Made by a program: the position numbers and the translations under genes. Under the pieces are notes generated by a model that searched no databases, was not told the DNA's origin, and was given only the letters and a program-made list of their open reading frames with translations. A DNA stretch of 7,243 nt from an uncultured Clostridium sp. (GTDB taxonomy: Bacteria; Bacillota; Clostridia; TANB77; CAG-508), in NCBI GenBank assembly GCA_946498265.1, contig CAMMNR010000089.1, positions 1 to 7,243 of the forward strand, in the 5' to 3' direction. Of the stretch, positions 1 to 5,464 are shown piece by piece. Each line of letters opens with the position of its first letter. Position 1 is the first letter of the stretch.

Positions 1-22
1 TAGTGCTAAAAAGGAAATTTTT

Positions 23-399
23 TTACTGGCTAACCATCAGTAATTTCCTATACATACTGACTTGAATAGCAATATCATTTTTTAAAACTCCTGCAAGCAT
101 TGATATTCCTTGTTCAGTATAAACATATGGAAGATATTTTTCACTTCTGTATTTAAAGTTGTTATTTTCTGAAGTGGTTCCAAATTGGAACCACATTTTT
201 TTAATTCTTCTTTTGTTAATTGAAAACAAAAATCTTCTGGAAATCTCTCAATATTTCTTTTCATTGCTTTATTTACATTTTTAGTTTCATAATGATATAG
301 CATAGCCACATCACTATCTAACATTACTTGCTTACCTCTTATTGTATATATTAAATTTTTTATTTCTTCACTATTTACTATTTTTAATTGATTTTCCAT
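23..399 (-). pseudogene. ORF6N-domain protein, split by a one-base frameshift
   Basis: ORF6N domains are DNA-binding-type modules common in phage antirepressor-like and mobile-element proteins; the exact role here is unknown. From the ATG at 399 the first 68 codons carry the family signature (IRGKQVMLDSD, then AMLY, then KRNIERFPEDFCFQLTKEE). The frame is then lost at the T7 run 196-202 (A7 on the coding strand). The rest of the domain continues one frame over (KYLPYVYTEQG, SMLAGVLKNDIAIQVS) to a stop at 23-25. Adding one A, or a -1 slip, rejoins them into a protein of about 125 residues. The start at 399 is chosen over the in-frame ATG at 435 because AAAGGATG precedes it at normal spacing. 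The protein stops right after the ORF6N domain, with no C-terminal DNA-binding or KilA-C part, and its last ten residues do not look like the family. It may be a pseudogene, a homopolymer sequencing error, or a programmed frameshift. Confidence 0.75.
174..202. repeat. Perfect 10-bp inverted repeat next to a 7-base homopolymer
   Basis: Arms 174-183 and 185-194 are perfectly complementary around a single central base. Base 195 separates them from the T7 run 196-202. Read on the plus strand this has the form of an intrinsic terminator (stem then T7). Read on the minus strand, the coding strand of the ORF6N gene, it is an A_AAA_AAA heptamer in the right frame followed by a stem one base downstream. 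No plus-strand gene ends here. Confidence 0.6.
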
Positions 400-435
400 A
401 TTTCCACATCCTTTTTTACGGATATTATAAAACAT

Positions 436-743
436 TTGTTTGGATATGTCAATAGTTTTTTATAATTTTATAAAAATATAATTATACTTTACAATAAAAA
501 TTGCTACAAAAAATCTAAAAAGCTCTATCTAAGTCTAGGACATATTAAACTTATAATATACAAAAAATCCTCTAAATATTGGTATTTCAACCTTTGAAAT
601 TTACAAAAAGATAGAATTTATCAAACATCGGGAATATTAAATATTCCGAAGTTTTTACTATTCCCAAAAATATAAAAGAGAAAAAAACTTTAATATTCTA
701 TATTTTCAATATATCATATTTATTTAAATATTTCAAAATTTTT
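436..743. other. Intergenic region with two short hairpins, no gene seen
   Basis: No reading frame with a ribosome binding site or recognisable protein was seen here on either strand. It holds two perfect 7-bp inverted repeats: 584-590 with 594-600, and 631-637 with 641-647. The second is followed on the plus strand by a short T run (652-656), and its GGGAATA (630-636) could instead pair with TATTCCC at 659-665. The rest is low-complexity A/T sequence downstream of the dismutase pseudogene. Confidence 0.5.
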
Positions 744-1338
744 TTATTTTATTTTTTCAGCAAACCTCTTATTAACAATATTCCAATTAACTATATTCCA
801 AAAAGCATTAATATAATCTGGTCTTTTAGTTTGATATTGTAAATAATATGAATGCTCCCACATATCTAATACCAAAATAGGTTTACACCCCCATAAAGTC
901 AAATTTTGATGTTTTTCACATTGAAGAACTTCTAACTTATTCCATTTAGGAATCCACGCAAGTATGCACCATCCGTGATGCTTCTACAGCTTTACTCGCT
1001 TCTGTAAATTGATTTTTAAATGAATCATAGCTTCCAAAATCTTTTATTAATTGTTGCATTAATTCAATATTTGGTTCTGTAGGAATAGCAGGTCCCATAT
1101 TTTCAAAAAATAACTCATGTAAAATTACTCCTGACCCAAAAAAACTTAAGTTTTTTTCTAAACATTTTATATTGGAAAAATCATTTGTTTCTCTTGCTTT
1201 TTTTAATTCCTCTTCGGTTTTGTTTGTATTGTCAACATATCCTTTATATAATATTTAATAATGCAATTCTAGTGTTTTTGTTGAATAATATGGTTCTAGT
1301 GCATTTAATGGATATGGTAAATCAATCATCTTTATCAT
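744..1338 (-). pseudogene. sodA: Fe/Mn superoxide dismutase, broken by a stop and a frameshift
   Basis: When read through, this gives a full-length 197-residue iron/manganese superoxide dismutase, the cytoplasmic enzyme that converts superoxide to peroxide and oxygen. The four metal ligands can be placed: H26 (LELHY), H74 (VILHELFFEN), D158 and H162 (DMWEHSYY). Two lesions are visible. Codon 28 is TAA (1255-1257), where the family has the GKH of HxxxH, and the second-sphere His30 is replaced by Leu. One extra base, G at 975 on the plus strand, breaks the frame between VEAS and the conserved GW; removing it restores GWCILAW and the rest. The start at 1338 has an excellent site, AAGGAGG, six bases upstream. 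No clear promoter fits in the 59 bases after yunB. Metal preference cannot be told; a His in EKHQN sits where some Fe/Mn enzymes have His instead of Gln. Loss fits a strict anaerobe. Confidence 0.9.
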
Positions 1339-1357
1339 GAATAACCTCCTTATCTTA

Positions 1358-1370
1358 CTATTACTAATAG
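1358..1370. repeat. 6+1+6 inverted repeat upstream of the dismutase pseudogene
   Basis: CTATTACTAATAG is a perfect inverted repeat with one central base, just upstream of the pseudogene's ribosome binding site and overlapping the foot of the preceding hairpin. It could be an operator remnant, but it matches no operator I can name and may be chance in AT-rich DNA. Confidence 0.25.
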
Positions 1371-1400
1371 GGAAAAAAAAGGGCGTCCCCTTTTTCCCTA
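1368..1400 (-). terminator. Probable intrinsic terminator of sipL-yunB
   Basis: The hairpin begins at the yunB stop codon. On the minus strand TAGGGAAAAAGGG pairs with CCCTTTTTTTTCCCTA, with three extra T bases bulged and a short GACG loop. The stem carries its T run on the 3' arm rather than beyond it, so termination efficiency is uncertain. It separates the sporulation pair from the decayed dismutase. Confidence 0.5.
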
Positions 1401-2117
1401 ATTTATCATTTCAAGTGCATCATTTGCTCCATTTAAACCTTCTAAATTGTAGTATGTGTCTGGTATTGTTCCTACTATTACGTTTTCTACTAATAATACT
1501 TGATTTGTTATTTGTTTTGCAATATTATCAAAAGGTGTTAATATATTTACTTCGCATTTAACTTCTAAGTATACTCTGTGTAAAGTTTGATTTATTCCTT
1601 GTGCTGTAAATTCACTTCTTAAGTCTGTTTCAACATTTCCTATTGATGATATCCTAATTTTTATTCCTGGTCCTCTACCTGATAATAACTTAAATCCTGT
1701 GAAACTTCCCAATGCTATTTGTATATCTTCTCTTCCTCTTTTATCTATCTCTTCTTGTATTTTTACTGCTATATCTGAAATGATTTCGTTTATAACTATT
1801 ACATTTGATCTTATCATTGTTATTTTGCCATTTGAGTCTTTTTCTATTATAAACATGTCATCATATGTATATCTTTTCATAACAGCTGTTGCTTGTTCAT
1901 TAGATATTATTGTTGCTATTGATTTTGCTTTGTTTTCACATAAAGTATCAAATATTGGTAAAATTGAATCTAAAATTAATTTGGCTGTACTAAATGCAAT
2001 TATCAATATGATTAATACCTTTAACTTTTTTCGGTTTTTCTTATCTTGAAATTTCTTTTTGTAATCGTGTAATCCTTTAGGAATTATTATTCTTGGTCTT
2101 GAATAAATTTTATGCAT
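1398..2117 (-). CDS. yunB: Sporulation protein YunB
   Basis: YunB is a conserved endospore-former protein needed for normal sporulation; its biochemical activity is not known. The 239-residue product has the usual length and layout: a basic N-terminus with the family's SRPRI segment (6-10), one membrane helix at about 32-53, then an extracytoplasmic domain. Family-typical stretches are GSFTG (137-141), GRGPGIKIRI (147-156), SEFTAQGINQTLH (168-180) and NVIVGTIPDTYYNL (212-225). The ATG overlaps the last 8 bases of the sipL-like gene and has no strong ribosome binding site of its own, so translation is probably coupled to the upstream gene. There is no other Met before residue 80, which supports this start. 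Co-transcription with a coat-anchoring protein suggests mother-cell expression. Confidence 0.93.
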   Translation of the reverse strand: MHKIYSRPRIIIPKGLHDYKKKFQDKKNRKKLKVLIILIIAFSTAKLILDSILPIFDTLCENKAKSIATIISNEQATAVMKRYTYDDMFIIEKDSNGKITMIRSNVIVINEIISDIAVKIQEEIDKRGREDIQIALGSFTGFKLLSGRGPGIKIRISSIGNVETDLRSEFTAQGINQTLHRVYLEVKCEVNILTPFDNIAKQITNQVLLVENVIVGTIPDTYYNLEGLNGANDALEMIN

Positions 2118-3675
2118 AATTTACCATTTTAACTTCATTACTAGCTTTTTTTACATATCTTGGTATATATAATTTTTGTCCTGGCATTATCATATTAACA
2201 TCTTCAATTCCATTTATTCTAGCTATATTGTCTATTGTACTTCCAAATTGTTTTGCTATTTTCCACAAAGTATCACCTTTTTTTACTATATACATTACTA
2301 TATTATAGTCTTCTTCTTCTCTTTCACCACTTGATTGCAATTCATCTATAACATTCAAATTAGCATTTTCATATGAATTAGCATTAATTAACATATCTAC
2401 ATTAGTAGTTACATTACCACCATCTTGAATAACAAAATTTTTGTCTCTTGCTTCCATTTCTATTTCCATATTTACTTCTTCCCCATTTTCTAAATTATCT
2501 ATTACATATTCGAATGGTATTTTTGCATTTTTTGTTTCAACTTCTAAATTACTGTCTGATACTAAAAATCTCATATCTAATTCACATTCATATAAAACTT
2601 TTGTTTTTAATCTATTTTCTTTTACTACAATAGGATTTATATCCACATCTAGAATTGTTTTGTTTTCTAAATTTTCTAATACTACCCTTTCATTTATTTG
2701 TTTTGATACTTGAAAGTTTCTCCTACTTTTCATTGTTGTTATTTGCCTTTTATTATATTCTATATTTTCACATGGACTATATATGTCTTGAATTATATTT
2801 ATCTCTTTTTCTTCATACACCGTACATGATACTCCAATTTCTATTTCTACATATACAGAATGTTCTTCCACTTGATTTGGTTTTATTATCATATTTCTTA
2901 TTTCATAATGAACATTACATATATTATTTTCACTTATATTTTGAATATCTATAAATCCTACTACTGGTATTTTTGCATTTACTATATTTATTCTATTATC
3001 TTCTGTTAAATACATAATTTTTATTTCTGCTTCTGACTTTGTTAATATTTTGTTATAACTTATTTTTATATCTTTATCAATAATATTTACATTTGCCTTT
3101 AAAATTTCAGCTAGATTATCTATATTATCAATTGCAATGGTGTCTTTTGCATTTATTTTAGTTTCTCCCATTCCTACTAATGAATTCACTTTTAAATTTT
3201 CTTTTAACATCTGTATCTCTTCTGCATTTTGTATATCATTTATTATCTCTATTTCTTCATTATTATATATTTTTATATCTGCTTCTAATGTAGCTTTTAT
3301 TCCTATTTTTCTTCCATTTATAACTTTACATTCTATTGTTTTTAATTTTACATCAATTATACTATTCATACCTTCTCTACAATTTGTTACATTTATATTT
3401 TCTGAAAAGTCTAAACTTGTATTTATTCCTCTTACTTTATCTTCTCCATTTTCTGATAAATACATTATATATGTATTTATACTTCCTGCAATTTTTACTT
3501 TATCATCTAAGATTTCTTTACTATATATATTTACAACCCCACTTGTACAAATTGTGCTTAAGATATCTGGCTTAGAGTCTGGAACTATCATATCCCCTTC
3601 TACAAATATTATTTCTCTTTTTGATGATACTAATTTATTTACAGATAAATTTTCTTTTACTGTATCTACAATCAT
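2110..3675 (-). CDS. sipL: SipL-like spore coat morphogenetic protein (SPOCS/DUF3794 repeats + LysM)
   Basis: SipL is the clostridial counterpart of SpoVID. It binds the coat ATPase SpoIVA at the mother-cell side of the forespore membrane, with the LysM domain mediating the contact. This 521-residue protein has three consecutive beta-rich SPOCS/DUF3794-type regions at roughly 25-140, 160-300 and 315-445. The first carries the signature EGDMIVPDSKPDI. A C-terminal LysM domain occupies about 462-506 (VKKGDTLWKIAKQFG, then NGIEDVNMIMPGQKLYIP). No signal peptide or membrane helix is evident, as expected for a cytoplasmic coat protein. The start has a strong AAGGAGG eight bases upstream. It follows veg after a terminator and overlaps yunB by 8 bp, so sipL-yunB forms an operon. 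From memory, the order yabG, veg-like, sipL is also found in Clostridioides difficile. Other SPOCS-LysM proteins exist, so orthology rests mainly on context. Confidence 0.88.
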   Translation of the reverse strand: MIVDTVKENLSVNKLVSSKREIIFVEGDMIVPDSKPDILSTICTSGVVNIYSKEILDDKVKIAGSINTYIMYLSENGEDKVRGINTSLDFSENINVTNCREGMNSIIDVKLKTIECKVINGRKIGIKATLEADIKIYNNEEIEIINDIQNAEEIQMLKENLKVNSLVGMGETKINAKDTIAIDNIDNLAEILKANVNIIDKDIKISYNKILTKSEAEIKIMYLTEDNRINIVNAKIPVVGFIDIQNISENNICNVHYEIRNMIIKPNQVEEHSVYVEIEIGVSCTVYEEKEINIIQDIYSPCENIEYNKRQITTMKSRRNFQVSKQINERVVLENLENKTILDVDINPIVVKENRLKTKVLYECELDMRFLVSDSNLEVETKNAKIPFEYVIDNLENGEEVNMEIEMEARDKNFVIQDGGNVTTNVDMLINANSYENANLNVIDELQSSGEREEEDYNIVMYIVKKGDTLWKIAKQFGSTIDNIARINGIEDVNMIMPGQKLYIPRYVKKASNEVKMVNYA

Positions 3676-3707
3676 TATTTTACCTCCTTATATTTTTTCT
3701 TTATACA

Positions 3708-3736
3708 TTGTTATGAGGTTATAATTAATTTTATGC
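3708..3736 (-). promoter_or_regulatory. Candidate sigma-E promoter of sipL-yunB
   Basis: On the minus strand GCATAAA (3730-3736) and CATAACAA (3708-3715) are separated by 14 bases. This resembles the sigma-E pattern of a GCATATT-like -35 and a CATACAAT-like -10, and gives a leader of about 25 bases before the sipL start. The match is partial. An overlapping TATAAA could be read as another -10. Mother-cell sigma-E control is known for sipL in C. difficile, which makes the site plausible. Confidence 0.4.
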
Positions 3737-3746
3737 GAACAAAAAT

Positions 3747-3770
3747 AAAAAAACAGAAGATTTCCTTCTG
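3747..3770 (-). terminator. Intrinsic terminator of veg
   Basis: On the minus strand a CAGAAG stem (3765-3770) and CTTCTG (3754-3759) enclose a five-base loop and are followed directly by seven T residues (3753-3747). It lies 25 bases after the veg stop codon and isolates veg from the sipL-yunB unit. Confidence 0.85.
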
Positions 3771-3794
3771 CTTTTGATTATTATTTATTAATTT

Positions 3795-4091
3795 TTACAC
3801 TAAAGATGTTTTTCTTTTGTTTGGTACTGGTGGTGGAATTAATGGACTATATGAATCTCCATCAAATACTTGCACCTCAACCGTTCTCGTTAAAATATCT
3901 GTATAACTATAAGTTACATTTCTATTATTTTCCTCATATTTTACTACAAAAATATTAGGATATACTTTTTCTATTGTTGCTTCCTTTTCAAAGACCTTAC
4001 TTCTACCTAAAGAGCCTTTTACTATTATCTTTTGTCCTACTTTCTCCAAGATGTCAGTTTTTAGATTTGCTATATCACTTCTACAAATCAT
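3795..4091 (-). CDS. veg: Veg family protein (DUF1021)
   Basis: Veg is a small, highly expressed cytoplasmic protein of Firmicutes, linked in Bacillus subtilis to biofilm matrix gene control; its molecular activity is not settled. The 98-residue product shows the family core: GQKIIVKGSLGRSK (19-32), EATIEKVYPNIFVVKY (37-52) and VTYSYTDILTRTVEV (59-73). It ends in an unusual proline-rich and basic tail (PLIPPPVPNKRK, 83-94) beyond the core. The start at 4091 is preferred over the in-frame ATG at 4130 because the latter lies upstream of the -10 box; AGGTGAT precedes 4091 at good spacing. It stands alone between its own promoter and terminator, 146 bases after yabG. It sits among sporulation genes but carries a housekeeping promoter, so it is probably made in growing cells. 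Confidence 0.92.
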   Translation of the reverse strand: MICRSDIANLKTDILEKVGQKIIVKGSLGRSKVFEKEATIEKVYPNIFVVKYEENNRNVTYSYTDILTRTVEVQVFDGDSYSPLIPPPVPNKRKTSLV

Positions 4092-4120
4092 GCTATCACC
4101 TACTCCCTTAAGATAAGTAA

Positions 4121-4149
4121 ATTGTAGCATTTTTAGTAGAAAATGTCAA
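4121..4149 (-). promoter_or_regulatory. Sigma-A promoter of veg, near consensus
   Basis: On the minus strand TTGACA (4144-4149) and TACAAT (4121-4126) are separated by exactly 17 bases. Transcription should begin near 4114, giving a leader of about 23 bases to the ATG at 4091. The two hexamers are the same as those of the strong B. subtilis veg promoter as I recall it. Confidence 0.85.
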
Positions 4150-4220
4150 AAAATGTATGTTCTAGCCAAAAACAGGTATCCTTTGTGCACCAAGAGTTAT
4201 AGCTGATGTTTCTCAATATT

Positions 4221-4264
4221 TTACAGTTGTGTTACAATTACGTTACAACTCCATTACAATTCAT
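4221..4264. repeat. Four phased 11-bp repeats (TTACAnnnnnn) at the 3' end of yabG
   Basis: Four consecutive 11-base units start at 4221, 4232, 4243 and 4254. Each begins TTACA followed by A or G; the second half varies. On the minus strand this is TGTAA recurring every 11 bases. The array covers the last codons of yabG, its stop codon (4238-4240) and the first bases of the 3' untranslated region. Confidence 0.6.
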
Positions 4265-5098
4265 CCTTTTCATTTTTCCATTTGCCCCTATCCCATTTAC
4301 TCCTTTTTTTCCATCTCTTAATTCTCCTTCTATATCATCAATTGTTACAAATTTATATTTCTCTGTAGATGCTATTTTTTCTGCTACAATCAATGGATCT
4401 AAAAAATCTATTAAAATTCTAGCTGGAGAAGAAGCAAAATTTGCTCCAGCTGCTATTAAAGCTTCAAAATAACTTTGGCAAGCTCCTGCAAATATAACTA
4501 ATTCTTTACCTCTCTCTTTATCATATTTTCTTGCTTGTTTAACAGTTTCTATAAAATACCTAGAATTTTTGTAATTATAAACATCACTATAACTTTTTCC
4601 GCTTCTAATCATCCCATCATGTCCTGTAATAACTAGTATATCTGGATTGTATATAGTTAATAAATTATAAACTACTTGTGGCTGTTTATATTCTGGAATA
4701 TTTTTTACAACTGCATCTAGTCCCATCTTTTTATAATACCTATATGATTTTTCGCTGTATTTTTTGTCTCCATCTAAATGCAGTATTTTGCCAGTTTTTA
4801 TTTTATTGCTTGAAATTTTATTAAAAATATTTATTCCTTCATTTGTTAAACTCTCTCTTTTTCCTTTCTTTACTCTGCTTTCTATTTTGTTATTCCATTC
4901 TTTTACAGCATTAGTTACTACATTTCTATCTATTACTTCTAATTCTTCAACTGGACTATTTAACTGCACTCTTTCGGTTATACCTTTTAAAACTGCTATT
5001 TCTCCATCTTTAGTGTTAATAATATTTGTTACTTTGAATATTAAATCTTTCCCATACGACTTTTGAATTACTTTATCATTTTTCTTTATCTTTTTCAT
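4238..5098 (-). CDS. yabG: Sporulation-specific cysteine protease YabG
   Basis: YabG is the mother-cell protease of late sporulation. It cleaves coat proteins in Bacillus and processes CspBA and pro-SleC germination proteins in C. difficile. The 286-residue product has an N-terminal beta-rich module (about 1-60, with SYGKDLIFKV), a charged linker, then the peptidase domain: GKILHLDGD (103-111), NPDILVITGHD (151-161) with the probable catalytic H160, AGACQS (204-209) with the probable nucleophile C207, and the invariant AGANFASSPARI (217-228). All expected motifs are present, so the enzyme should be active. The C-terminal tail (after about 275) is unusual and coincides with an 11-bp repeat array. 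The ribosome binding site is AGGTGAG, five bases before the ATG. It is apparently monocistronic, with a sigma-K-like promoter and no obvious terminator before the veg promoter. Confidence 0.95.
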   Translation of the reverse strand: MKKIKKNDKVIQKSYGKDLIFKVTNIINTKDGEIAVLKGITERVQLNSPVEELEVIDRNVVTNAVKEWNNKIESRVKKGKRESLTNEGINIFNKISSNKIKTGKILHLDGDKKYSEKSYRYYKKMGLDAVVKNIPEYKQPQVVYNLLTIYNPDILVITGHDGMIRSGKSYSDVYNYKNSRYFIETVKQARKYDKERGKELVIFAGACQSYFEALIAAGANFASSPARILIDFLDPLIVAEKIASTEKYKFVTIDDIEGELRDGKKGVNGIGANGKMKRMNCNGVVT

Positions 5099-5311
5099 TT
5101 TCTCACCTCATAAAATAGGGCTAATATATTCTATGTCGTATTTTGTACTATTGTGATTTATAAGGTAAAAACATTTATATACAATGCTTTTGCTTTTAAT
5201 TATAAAAAATGTGTCTGTGTTTCTTCATATACTTCTAAAGTCAAATTTATTCAAAAAATTTATGTAAATTCATCTATCCTTTTCTTGTTATAAATATAAT
5301 TACTATGATAC
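5099..5311. other. Leader region upstream of yabG, no gene seen
   Basis: Apart from the yabG promoter the stretch between yabG and the small-RNA terminator is plain AT-rich DNA. A minus-strand ATG at 5273 with an AAAGGAT site opens only eight codons. A short frame after it (around 5247-5204) reads LTLEVYEETQTHFL, which looks protein-like but is too short to assign; it may be debris of a lost gene. Confidence 0.4.
5127..5155 (-). promoter_or_regulatory. Candidate sigma-K promoter of yabG
   Basis: On the minus strand CATAGAATA (5127-5135) matches the sigma-K -10 pattern CATAnnnTA exactly, and CAC (5153-5155) fits the short mAC -35 element at a 17-base spacing. The -10 lies 37 bases from the yabG start. 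yabG is a sigma-K gene in B. subtilis, and the diverged yabG copy upstream has the same arrangement, which raises confidence. Confidence 0.6.
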
Positions 5312-5348
5312 AAAAAAACTGGCAACTAATTATTTCTAACTAGTCGCC
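5312..5348 (-). terminator. Strong intrinsic terminator ending the small RNA (and perhaps pemK)
   Basis: On the minus strand 5348-5337 and 5332-5321 form a 12-bp stem, with G-U wobbles, around a GAAA tetraloop, followed two bases later by seven T residues (5318-5312). It is the first good terminator downstream of the PemK/MazF-fold gene. Confidence 0.9.
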
Positions 5349-5409
5349 TTTCATAGCAATTCAACTGGAACTTTCGTTCCTTTCATAGCAATCTCTATGA
5401 TTACTTTCT
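5312..5409 (-). ncRNA. Candidate small RNA of about 98 nt with repeated hairpin modules
   Basis: The unit has a promoter and a strong terminator, with no convincing protein between. The 14-mer ATTGCTATGAAAGG occurs twice (5379-5392 and 5347-5360 on the minus strand) at a period of 32. Each copy leads directly into a GAAA-capped hairpin: first GGAAC-GAAA-GTTCC (5380-5367), then the 12-bp terminator stem. Upstream TCATAG can pair with CTATGA of either repeat copy, giving alternative folds. The start near 5409 is inferred from the promoter. It lies 56 bases after the PemK/MazF-fold gene on the same strand, and that gene has no separate terminator, so the RNA could also be released from its 3' untranslated region. 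I do not recognise the family; tandem-repeat RNA antitoxins (type III) are a loose analogy only. Confidence 0.6.
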
Positions 5410-5415
5410 AATACT

Positions 5416-5444
5416 ATGATACTATATTTTATGCGATTAGTCAA
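5416..5444 (-). promoter_or_regulatory. Candidate sigma-A promoter of the small RNA
   Basis: On the minus strand TTGACT (5439-5444) and TATCAT (5416-5421) have a 17-base spacer. This places a start near 5409. It begins about 20 bases after the stop codon of the PemK/MazF-fold gene. Confidence 0.6.
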
Positions 5445-5464
5445 CGATTTATTCAATAAAATTT

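Larger units (their letters stand above)
5301..5422. repeat. 11-bp direct repeats flanking the small RNA
   Basis: TACTATGATAC occurs at 5301-5311 and 5412-5422, bracketing the whole small-RNA unit. The outer copy contains the predicted -10 box; the inner copy directly abuts the T run of the terminator. They could be a target-site duplication, a recombination footprint or a duplicated promoter element; the sequence alone does not decide. Confidence 0.55.

Noticed and set aside
2441..3724. Several plus-strand open frames opposite the sipL-like gene
   Set aside because: They are rich in Leu, Ile, Phe and Ser, mirroring the Lys/Glu/Asn-rich minus-strand protein, lack ribosome binding sites and resemble no family; they are antisense shadows.
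4092..4130. Longer Veg start at the ATG at 4130
   Set aside because: This ATG lies upstream of the -10 box of the veg promoter, so it is not in the transcript, and the extra residues do not belong to the family.
4150..4220. Terminator for yabG
   Set aside because: Only three-base stems near a T5 run could be found; not good enough to call.
5199..5273. Possible decayed small gene upstream of yabG
   Set aside because: Protein-like fragments in two frames are too short and interrupted to assign to any family.
5351..5386. Minus-strand micro-ORF MKGTKVPVELL inside the small RNA
   Set aside because: Only 11 codons, a weak ribosome binding site, and its start and stop both fall in the repeated 14-mer; the pairing pattern is a better explanation, although a leader-type peptide is not excluded.
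5301..5444. CRISPR array or tracrRNA
   Set aside because: Only two partial repeats with no spacer-like unique segments of constant length, no cas genes in the window, and no complementary repeat array to serve as partner.
5301..5444. Bona fide type III toxin-antitoxin locus
   Set aside because: The antitoxin RNA should lie upstream of the toxin with more repeats; here the protein is upstream and PemK-like. Kept only as an analogy.
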